From NCBI GenBank assembly GCA_024637015.1, contig JAGXGE010000026.1, forward strand, positions 124,001 to 188,000: a DNA stretch of 64,000 nt, written 5' to 3'. Source of the DNA: Aequorivita sp. GTDB lineage: Bacteria; Bacteroidota; Bacteroidia; Flavobacteriales; Flavobacteriaceae. A program made the translations under genes and the position numbers. Shown here in pieces: positions 57,571-64,000 of the stretch (positions are counted from its first letter, which is position 1; the number at the start of each line of letters is the position of its first letter). The notes under the pieces were generated by a model that was not told where the DNA came from, did no database searches, and saw only the letters and a list, made by a program, of their open reading frames with translations.

Positions 57571-58161
57571 CTAAATAACCCTTCGAACTTCAACAAAGGC
57601 GTTCTTCCAGTATTCTTCATCAAGCGATGAAATAATAACGCCAGCGTGCGTGGTAGAGTGTATAAACTTTACTTCGCCGCGTTTTGCTTCCACTACCAAA
57701 CCCACGTGGGTTATAGTATTTTTGCGACTCGTTTTGAAAAAGACCAAATCGCCCTCCTCAATATCTTTAAAGGAAATAAGAATTCCTTTGGTGGCCATGT
57801 CCCTTGATATACGGGGCAATGTAATGTTTTCTTTCTGAAAAGCTGTGTAAACTAATCCTGAGCAATCCATTCCGGCGTCTGTAGTACCGCCAAATTTATA
57901 ACGCGTTCCCTGAAAGGTTTTAGCGTAATCAATTATTTCTTTCTTAATCGCTTTCGGGCTTTCCTCTTTGTGTGTGCCTTCAGATTCTTCTTCATTTTCC
58001 CGATCGGTAATCTTGTTATTTTTATGTGGATTCACCTTCCGTACCGTTTTCGTTTCATTTTTACCAATAATGGCTTCCGGAACTCTGCCCGTATTCTTCG
58101 TGCTTCCACAGGAAATAAAAAATAATGCAAAAAAAGAAAGAAGTATTAGTTTTCTCATCAA
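57571..58161 (-). CDS. NlpC/P60 (C40) cell-wall peptidase lipoprotein
   Basis: A 196-residue lipoprotein with a lipobox (FALFFISCGS, predicted acylated Cys18) and a C40 papain-like domain that cuts peptidoglycan stem peptides. The catalytic Cys is in DAGMDCSGLVYTAF and the His in NTITHVGLVVE, with HSTTHAGV following. A charged linker (KNNKITDRENEEESEGTHKE) joins the two parts. It lies between comEC and lpxB on the same strand, an order often seen in flavobacteria. A second ATG one codon downstream is equally possible as start. Confidence 0.93.
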   Translation of the reverse strand: MMRKLILLSFFALFFISCGSTKNTGRVPEAIIGKNETKTVRKVNPHKNNKITDRENEEESEGTHKEESPKAIKKEIIDYAKTFQGTRYKFGGTTDAGMDCSGLVYTAFQKENITLPRISRDMATKGILISFKDIEEGDLVFFKTSRKNTITHVGLVVEAKRGEVKFIHSTTHAGVIISSLDEEYWKNAFVEVRRVI

Positions 58162-58202
58162 TAAGGAATAGCAGATTAATGCTTAAATGTATAAAATATT
58201 AT

Positions 58203-59321
58203 TTACTTCACCTTTATCGCGGAATATATTAGTTTGGCGGTGTTTTCACTTGCTCCACGACCTCCTAAGTCTTTTTCCAAATCGTAATAATCCAAAAACA
58301 TGGTGGCTCTTTTGTAGGGGTCCAATATTTTAGTAAGTTCTTCCTTTAAACGTTTTGTGTTGAAATCTGTTTGTATAAGCTCAGTAACTACATCTTTATT
58401 AAGAATTAGATTCACTAAAGAAATATAATCCAGTTTAATAACGCGCTTTGCAATTTCATAACTAATCCGACTACCCTTGTAACAGACTACTTGTGGAACC
58501 TTAAATAGCGCAGTTTCCAAAGTGGCGGTACCCGAAGTAACCAATGCAGCTTCCGAAATACTTAAAAGATCGTAAGTTTTGTTAGTCACAAAATGCACAT
58601 TTTTTGTACTGAGAAAGGATTCATAAAATGATTTTTCCTGGCTTGGTGCGCCAGCAATTACAAATTGGTATTCCTTAAAATCCTTTGCTACTGAAATCAT
58701 TATCTCCAACATTTTTTTGATTTCCTGCTTTCGACTTCCTGGAAGCAGTGCTACAATTGGGCGTTCATCCAATCCGTTTTCTTTTTTGAACGTTTCAGGG
58801 TGAACTTGTGTTCTGTTGTATATAGCGTCAATCAGGGGATGGCCTACAAAGTGAACAGGGAAGTTGTGTTTTTCTTCGTAAAATTCCTTTTCAAATGGGA
58901 GGATAACATACATCTCGTCCACATCTCGCTTAATATCTTTAATACGACCTTCCTTCCATGCCCAAATTTGCGGTGAAATGTAATAATGTGTTTTATAGCC
59001 TTTCTTCCGTGCCCATTTCATAATTTGAAAATTGAAGCCTGGATAGTCTATAAAAATGATAACATCGGGATTGAAAACTTCGATATCCTTTTTGCAGTGT
59101 TTTATGTTTTTGAGAATGGTGCCAAGATTCATAATCACTTCGGCGAAACCCATAAACGCCAATTCGCGATAGTGCTTTACCTCAGTCCCGCCAACGGCTT
59201 TCATCAAATCGCCGCCCCAAAAACGGAAGTCTGCTTTGGGATCTTCCTTTTTTATAGCTTTCATTAGATTGGCTCCGTGCAAATCTCCGGAGGCTTCGCC
59301 TGCTATGAGGTAGTATTTCAT
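58203..59321 (-). CDS. lpxB: Lipid-A-disaccharide synthase
   Basis: LpxB joins UDP-2,3-diacylglucosamine and lipid X to form the lipid A disaccharide at the inner membrane. The 372-residue glycosyltransferase (GT19) has the N-terminal MKYYLIAGEASGDLHGANLM, IDYPGFNFQIMKWARKKG, YYISPQIWAWKEGRIKDIK and the catalytic-site stretch ALLPGSRKQEIKKMLEIM. The TSGTATLETALFKVPQVVCY segment is also typical. Full length. Confidence 0.97.
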   Translation of the reverse strand: MKYYLIAGEASGDLHGANLMKAIKKEDPKADFRFWGGDLMKAVGGTEVKHYRELAFMGFAEVIMNLGTILKNIKHCKKDIEVFNPDVIIFIDYPGFNFQIMKWARKKGYKTHYYISPQIWAWKEGRIKDIKRDVDEMYVILPFEKEFYEEKHNFPVHFVGHPLIDAIYNRTQVHPETFKKENGLDERPIVALLPGSRKQEIKKMLEIMISVAKDFKEYQFVIAGAPSQEKSFYESFLSTKNVHFVTNKTYDLLSISEAALVTSGTATLETALFKVPQVVCYKGSRISYEIAKRVIKLDYISLVNLILNKDVVTELIQTDFNTKRLKEELTKILDPYKRATMFLDYYDLEKDLGGRGASENTAKLIYSAIKVK

Positions 59322-59338
59322 TAATTGGATTTAATTAA

Positions 59339-59365
59339 ACCCTTCGACTGCGCTCAGGGTGACAT
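59339..59365 (-). repeat. REP-like repeat (copy 2) between ddl and lpxB
   Basis: ACCCTTCGACTGCGCTCAGGGTGACA is the reverse complement of the pattern found at 23885-23907 (TCACCCTGAGC...GTC.AAGGG). ACCCT and AGGGT arms can form a stem. Confidence 0.72.
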
Positions 59366-59398
59366 TCTAACTTGTCTTTTCTCTTTGTTCTTTTTTCT

Positions 59399-60382
59399 TT
59401 ATTCTGTTTTTAAAACATTCTGAATCAATATATCAAAAAATTCCGTCAGTGTTATTCCTGTTTCCCTTACTTGTTTTGGAATAATACTTTCTGATGAAAG
59501 ACCCGGATTGGTGTTTATTTCCAGGAAATAGGGTTTTCCGTTTTCAATTATAAATTCACTGCGGGTGATGCCTTTCATATCTAGCAATTTGTAGATACGG
59601 ACGGCTTCTTTTTTCACCATTTCCGTTTCTTCCCCGGAAATTCTTGCAGGGGTTATTTCCTGTGATTTTCCAAGATACTTTGCTTCGTAATCGAAGAATT
59701 CATTCTCTGAAACAATTTCAGTCACCGGGAGCGCTATAATTTCTTCACCTTTATTATAAACTCCCACTGAAACTTCAATGCCAACCAAAGCGGTTTCGAT
59801 AATTATTTCGGAATCTTCGGTAAATGCTTTTTCAATGGCCGGCATAATTTCCGCCATTTCATTCACTTTACTAATTCCAAAACTGGAGCCAGAGCGATTG
59901 GGTTTTACAAAACAGGGCAGGCCGGTTTTCTTTATAATTTCTTCCAGATTAATCTCGATGCCTTTGTTCACATAATACGAATTTGCAGCGCGAACGCCAA
60001 AGTTTTTCAAAACTGAAAGACAATCGCGCTTATTAAAGCTTAATGCTGCTTGATAATAATCTGTGCTAGTGTGTGGAATGCCTAACAGTTTCCAATAAGC
60101 CTGTAGGTAGCCGTCTTCTCCAGGAGTTCCGTGAATGGTATTGAAAATAGCATCGGGATGAATGATTTCAGTGCCGTTATTAAAGCTGAAATCAGCTTTA
60201 TTTATCGGATGTTTTGTGCCATTTTCGGCTACAAAATGCCAGCCTTCTTCCAGAATATGGACTGGATACACTTCATATTTGTTTTTGTCGAGTGCTTTAC
60301 AAACCACATCGCCGCTTTTAAGCGAAATTACAAATTCGTTGGAATAGCCGCCCATAGCAACGGCAATACGTTTTTTACCCAT
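59399..60382 (-). CDS. ddl: D-alanine--D-alanine ligase
   Basis: Ddl makes the D-Ala-D-Ala dipeptide used for the peptidoglycan stem. The 327-residue ATP-grasp enzyme has NTIHGTPGEDGYLQAYWKLL, PCFVKPNRSGSSFGISKV (ATP-binding) and the metal-binding ending GKPYFLEINTNPGLSSES. Full length. It is divergently arranged with the PASTA-domain gene, sharing a 110-base spacer. Confidence 0.97.
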   Translation of the reverse strand: MGKKRIAVAMGGYSNEFVISLKSGDVVCKALDKNKYEVYPVHILEEGWHFVAENGTKHPINKADFSFNNGTEIIHPDAIFNTIHGTPGEDGYLQAYWKLLGIPHTSTDYYQAALSFNKRDCLSVLKNFGVRAANSYYVNKGIEINLEEIIKKTGLPCFVKPNRSGSSFGISKVNEMAEIMPAIEKAFTEDSEIIIETALVGIEVSVGVYNKGEEIIALPVTEIVSENEFFDYEAKYLGKSQEITPARISGEETEMVKKEAVRIYKLLDMKGITRSEFIIENGKPYFLEINTNPGLSSESIIPKQVRETGITLTEFFDILIQNVLKTE

Positions 60383-60492
60383 AACAAATGATTAAAACCT
60401 GCGTTAAATATCTGGTGAAACAAAAATATCACTTATCCATAGAAAGATACTAACTTTGGGTTTTATATTTTTGTGCATTAACAAAGAAACCT

Positions 60493-61125
60493 ATGACTTT
60501 TTTCCAGTTCGTGTTTTCAAAGGCATTTTTAAAGCAATTGCTCTTGGCAATTGTTGCATTGATAGTTTTGGCATTTTTGATTTTATGGTGGCTACGCATC
60601 AGTACCAATCATAATGAAAGGATAGAAGTGCCTAACCTCGCCAAAATGTCTTTGGACAAAGTAGAGGAGAAGTTGGATGAAATGGATCTTCGCTATGAAA
60701 TCTTGGATTCTGCCAATTATAATCCGGACTTCCCAAAATATTCTGTAATAGAACAGATCCCGAAGCCAGGAAAATTCGTAAAGGAAGATCGAAAACTTTA
60801 TTTAACGCTGAATCCTTCGGGCTTTCGGAAAATTGAAGTACCCGATGTTTTGGGCCGCACACGCCGCCAAGCTGAACCCACGCTTTTGGCTATGGGTTTT
60901 AAAATTGGAAAAATAAGCTACCGGCCACATATTAGCGATAACGTTTTGGAACTTCGCTACAAAGGCGAAAACCTAGATCCCGGCACACCGCTGCAGATAA
61001 CTTCGGTGATAGATTTGATAGTAGGAGATGAGTCCTTGAATAGAATTCAATCTGAAGAAAATCCATCCGAAGAAAACGCAGATGCGCCAATTAATAATGA
61101 AGAAAAGAACGATGGCGAATTTTAA
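60493..61125 (+). CDS. Membrane-anchored PASTA-domain protein
   Basis: A 210-residue protein with one N-terminal membrane helix (about 12-36, LKQLLLAIVALIVLAFLILW). Two PASTA-like domains follow: RIEVPNLAKMSLDKVEEKLD ... QIPKPGKFV (about 42-115) and IEVPDVLGRTRRQAEPTLLA ... GTPLQITS (about 118-180), then an acidic tail. PASTA domains bind peptidoglycan fragments or beta-lactams in kinases and penicillin-binding proteins. Here there is no kinase or transpeptidase domain. The neighbourhood of ddl fits an envelope role. It overlaps the RluA-type gene by 14 bases. Confidence 0.9.
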   Translation: MTFFQFVFSKAFLKQLLLAIVALIVLAFLILWWLRISTNHNERIEVPNLAKMSLDKVEEKLDEMDLRYEILDSANYNPDFPKYSVIEQIPKPGKFVKEDRKLYLTLNPSGFRKIEVPDVLGRTRRQAEPTLLAMGFKIGKISYRPHISDNVLELRYKGENLDPGTPLQITSVIDLIVGDESLNRIQSEENPSEENADAPINNEEKNDGEF

Positions 61126-62158
61126 CGAAGAAGAAATTGACGATACAGACGGTAGTGATGATCTTTATGAACATTACCGTTTTAAGGCAGACAAAGGTCA
61201 GGGCGCACTCAGAGTAGATAAGTACCTGATGAACCTGATTGAAAAAGCCACGCGAAACAAAATACAAAAAGCTGCAGTAGCTGGAAATATTCACGTAAAC
61301 GGCGTTCCCGTAAAATCAAACTACAAAGTAAAGGGCAATGATGTGGTGACGGTACTTTTTGAGCATCCGCCCTATGAGTTTTTGTTGGTACCCGAAAATA
61401 TTCCAATTGATATTGTTTATGAAGACGATGCCGTACTTATAGTGAACAAACAACCAGGGATGGTTGTGCATCCTGGGCATGGCAATTACAGCGGAACTCT
61501 TATAAACGCGTTAACTTATCACTTTGATAACCTTCCAAACAATAGTAGTAATCGCCCGGGACTCGTCCATAGAATAGACAAAGACACCAGCGGACTTTTG
61601 GTGGTTGCAAAAACGGAAGAAGCGATGACGCATCTGGCCAAACAGTTTTTTGATAAAAGTACCGAGCGCGAATATGTAGCACTGGTTTGGGGAAATGTGG
61701 AAGAAGAGGAAGGAACCGTTGAAGGTAACATAGGACGTCATCCCAAAAACCGTTTGCAGAACACAGTTTACGAAAACGACGAGGAAGAAAAAGGGAAGCC
61801 TGCAGTTACACATTATAAAGTTTTGGAAAGGCTGGGATATGTTACTTTGGTTTCCTGCAGGTTGGAAACAGGCCGTACCCACCAAATTCGGGTACATATG
61901 AAATATATAGGCCACACACTTTTCAACGACGAGCGTTACGGTGGCGAAAAAATACTGAAGGGAACAACCTTCACCAAATATAAGCAGTTTGTGGAAAACT
62001 GCTTTAAAGTGCTACCAAGGCAAGCTTTACACGCCCGTACTTTAGGTTTTGTGCATCCGGTTACAAATGAATTTATGCGTTTTGAATGTCCCATTCCCGA
62101 GGATATGGAGGCTTGTTTGGAGAAGTGGCGGAATTATTCACAACATGTGATTGAATAG
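61112..62158 (+). CDS. RluA-family 23S rRNA pseudouridine synthase
   Basis: A 348-residue synthase with an N-terminal S4 RNA-binding domain (LRVDKYLMNLIEKATRNKIQ) and a catalytic domain holding the active Asp in LVHRIDKDTSGLLVVAKT, plus the family stretch CRLETGRTHQIRVHMKYIGH. By domain layout it most resembles RluD, which modifies helix 69 of 23S rRNA. I chose ATG 61112 (MANFNEEEIDD) over the in-frame ATG at 61082, which would overlap the PASTA gene much further. Translation is coupled to the PASTA gene by a 14-base overlap. Confidence 0.94.
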   Translation: MANFNEEEIDDTDGSDDLYEHYRFKADKGQGALRVDKYLMNLIEKATRNKIQKAAVAGNIHVNGVPVKSNYKVKGNDVVTVLFEHPPYEFLLVPENIPIDIVYEDDAVLIVNKQPGMVVHPGHGNYSGTLINALTYHFDNLPNNSSNRPGLVHRIDKDTSGLLVVAKTEEAMTHLAKQFFDKSTEREYVALVWGNVEEEEGTVEGNIGRHPKNRLQNTVYENDEEEKGKPAVTHYKVLERLGYVTLVSCRLETGRTHQIRVHMKYIGHTLFNDERYGGEKILKGTTFTKYKQFVENCFKVLPRQALHARTLGFVHPVTNEFMRFECPIPEDMEACLEKWRNYSQHVIE

Positions 62159-62160
62159 AT

Positions 62161-62206
62161 GGTTGCCTGGCCTAAGGGAGGCAGGCCCGCGCTTGACCAG
62201 ACAACC
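62161..62206. terminator. Palindrome between convergent genes, likely bidirectional terminator
   Basis: GGTTGCCTGG (62161-62170) pairs with CCAGACAACC (62197-62206) apart from one mismatch, and an inner GCCTGGCC/GGAGGCAGGCC pair extends the structure. It lies between the stop codons of two convergent genes. The GC-rich composition also suits a dispersed intergenic repeat. Confidence 0.55.
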
Positions 62207-62219
62207 AAAACTATTTATT

Positions 62220-63977
62220 TTAATTCTTCATCCACTTAGCAGTGAAGGTTTTATTTCCGTCAGAAATGTTTACGAAATACAGACCGCTGTTTAAATGTTT
62301 TAGATTGTAGCTGTTTGTAGCTTCCAGATTTGCTTCCTCAGAAAAAACAATTTTACCGTCAATACTAAAGATTTTCACTTTTGCATTTTGCATAGCTTCC
62401 GGGATTTTAAATGACAATATTCCTTCCGAAGGATTTGGGAATATGCTTAATACAGAACTAGTGTTAAAGTCTGTAACTCCTATAATCTCTTCTATTTCAA
62501 CAAAACCATCACGCGTATTGTCGCCTTTGTAGCCGTTTCGTTTAATTCGCTCTGGGTTGTAAGGTACATTCAAATTATAAACATTCACAAATGTGGAATC
62601 AACTCCGCCGCCAAAAGTTAGGGTATAGCTATTGGCGGTTAAGTCTAGAAGTCCATCGTTGTCCACATCACCCAAAACGGCTCCATTTAAAAAGGTGAAG
62701 CCACGTGGTCGTAATGGAAAACCTGCTATTTCGCCACTTCCGTCAAGATTATATGCGTGTATAAAGCCATCTCCTGCGGCATCGGTCATTACACTTGGAA
62801 AAATTATATCTAAAATTTCATCGTTATTAACATCTGCAATGGAGATAACGCCTTCAGTGCCGCCGTATTTTTCTATGGGGAAGTTGGGGAGGTTGTTTCC
62901 GGCTTCATCGAGGCCATAAACAACTGGAAGTTCAACTCCGGGCGTTCCGCTGGTATTTCGGTCTGACATAAAGATTTCGAAAGTGCCGTCATTATCCACA
63001 TCCCAAACCGTGGAGGGTGAATAGGTCCATTCACTGGTTGCAATGGGCCATCCCGGTCTGTAGTTGCCATCGTGCTCCATAACGTAAAAACCAGGGTTAT
63101 TGCCGTGGTTGCTTCCTATAATTTCTAAATCGCTATCGTTATCAAGATCTGCGAGCATCGGGGATTGGTAGGAGTAACTTACGTTAGGATCAAAAACCGG
63201 AAAACCTGGAAATACTTGCCCTTGGTTGTCAAAAATATACATCCCTGCTGAAGAGGCTGCTATAACCACATCTAGGCTGCCGTCATTGTCCATATCTGCA
63301 ATTGAGGGTGTAAAAGCTGGGGTAGCTGCTACTTCCACAGGCCAGTTGGCGTTGATGGGGGTACCGTCCATTTTAACGGCGTGAACAAAGCCTTGTGCGC
63401 TTCCAACCCGTTCACCTGTTATAATATCTAAAGTGCCATCGCCGTCTAGGTCTGCTACTGCGGGGGCATTAATCATCCAGTGATTATCAAAATTTAATGG
63501 CCAGCCTGCAAAATCGTTACCAAGATTATCCATTAAGTATACGCGGCCAGCGTTGGGCACACCTCCTGTATTTAGGACTATTTCGAGCGTGCCATCTCCA
63601 TCTAGATCTACAACCGTTGGCGGCAGTAATATTGTGCCGCTTACGGGTTTCTCCCAAAGAACCGAACCATCACCTTTAAGGGCGTAGAGGGTGTTCCAAA
63701 TTCCGTAGAGTATTTCATCCACTCCGTCATTATCTATATCAGCTAAGGTTGTGCCTCGGCTGTTTTTGAAGTTGGGATGTGCAGGTTCGCCGTAACGCCA
63801 TAGCATATCGAAGACTTGCGTTTGTTTTTGGGTGTAATAATTTTCTGGAAGAATGCTGTTTTCTACTGAAATTGTTCCGTCTTCGTTAAGACTTGCTTTT
63901 TTGCCTTGTTCTTGGGCGGTAGCAATTGAAACTACTCCAAGGAGTATGGCAGATAGGAGGGTAATTGTTTTTTTCAT
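62220..63977 (-). CDS. T9SS-exported FG-GAP/VCBS beta-propeller protein
   Basis: A 585-residue predicted surface or secreted protein. It has a signal peptide (about 1-21, ending SIATAQ), then about eight FG-GAP/VCBS repeats with Ca-binding loops of the type DxDxDGxxE/D (DIDNDGVDEILYG, DLDGDGTLEIVLN, DLDGDGTLDIITG, DMDNDGSLDVVIA, DLDNDSDLEIIGS, DVDNDGTFEIFMS, DVNNDEILDIIFP, DVDNDGLLDLTAN), forming an integrin-like propeller. It ends in a type A T9SS domain (SIFPNPSEGILSFKI ... LNSGLYFVNI). The ligand is unknown. It converges with the RluA-type gene. Confidence 0.93.
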   Translation of the reverse strand: MKKTITLLSAILLGVVSIATAQEQGKKASLNEDGTISVENSILPENYYTQKQTQVFDMLWRYGEPAHPNFKNSRGTTLADIDNDGVDEILYGIWNTLYALKGDGSVLWEKPVSGTILLPPTVVDLDGDGTLEIVLNTGGVPNAGRVYLMDNLGNDFAGWPLNFDNHWMINAPAVADLDGDGTLDIITGERVGSAQGFVHAVKMDGTPINANWPVEVAATPAFTPSIADMDNDGSLDVVIAASSAGMYIFDNQGQVFPGFPVFDPNVSYSYQSPMLADLDNDSDLEIIGSNHGNNPGFYVMEHDGNYRPGWPIATSEWTYSPSTVWDVDNDGTFEIFMSDRNTSGTPGVELPVVYGLDEAGNNLPNFPIEKYGGTEGVISIADVNNDEILDIIFPSVMTDAAGDGFIHAYNLDGSGEIAGFPLRPRGFTFLNGAVLGDVDNDGLLDLTANSYTLTFGGGVDSTFVNVYNLNVPYNPERIKRNGYKGDNTRDGFVEIEEIIGVTDFNTSSVLSIFPNPSEGILSFKIPEAMQNAKVKIFSIDGKIVFSEEANLEATNSYNLKHLNSGLYFVNISDGNKTFTAKWMKN

Positions 63978-64000
63978 AGGTATGTTTTTATTGAAAGTTT

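Noticed and set aside
61082-61111. An earlier in-frame ATG for the pseudouridine synthase.
   Set aside because: It adds MRQLIMKKRT, which has no support in the family, and enlarges the overlap with the PASTA gene.

Overview
The window comes from a bacterium of the Bacteroidota, most likely a marine or aquatic member of the Flavobacteriaceae. The evidence is a SusC/SusD pair, four proteins that end in a 'YPNP' type IX secretion (T9SS) sorting domain, a flavobacterial promoter (TTTG, 19 bases, TAnnTTTG) ahead of rpsL, a zinc-free L36, and the order rplQ, carA, eno, gltA. No rRNA, tRNA, CRISPR array, integrase or transposase gene was seen.

Layout. 1-6306 (minus strand): the 5' part of a SusD lipoprotein gene (it runs off the left edge), its SusC partner, and an Omp85-type outer-membrane protein. 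6494-23786 (plus): one uninterrupted str-S10-spc-alpha ribosomal supercluster of 32 genes from rpsL to rplQ, including fusA, secY, infA and rpoA, closed by a strong terminator. 23930-30893 (plus): carA, an AT-rich T9SS-exported beta-propeller gene wedged between carA and eno, then eno, gltA and a DDAH/amidinotransferase-type hydrolase. 30894-49200: an accessory region. 49210-55439 (plus): dipeptidyl peptidase IV, two tandem POT peptide transporters and a thioredoxin-fold protein. 55467-60382 (minus): comEC-like, NlpC/P60 lipoprotein, lpxB, ddl. 60493-62158 (plus): a PASTA protein and an RluA-type pseudouridine synthase. 62220-63977 (minus): a T9SS-exported FG-GAP propeller.

The accessory region is the most unusual part. 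It holds a small secreted protein, a 3916-residue subtilisin-like (S8) protein with two tandem copies of a beta-helix-like passenger of about 1000 to 1230 residues, and an M36 fungalysin-type metallopeptidase. The two unrelated proteases share a C-terminal module of about 550 residues, the same terminator, the same spacer, and then a copy of the last ~143 bases of the upstream hydrolase gene. That gene tail therefore occurs three times in direct orientation (30741-30893, 44345-44506, 48880-49032) and punctuates the region like attachment sites or recombination anchors. The tails differ from one another mostly at silent positions, which suggests they were carried in from functional homologues rather than decaying in place.

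Functionally, the S8 and M36 enzymes (predicted cell-surface or secreted), DPP IV (predicted periplasmic) and the two POT carriers (inner membrane) could form a protein-degradation and peptide-uptake chain. This is inferred from gene content. The ribosomal cluster also has several intergenic hairpins (before rplC, rpsD and rplQ, and at the rpsL transcript start) that could be cis-regulatory.
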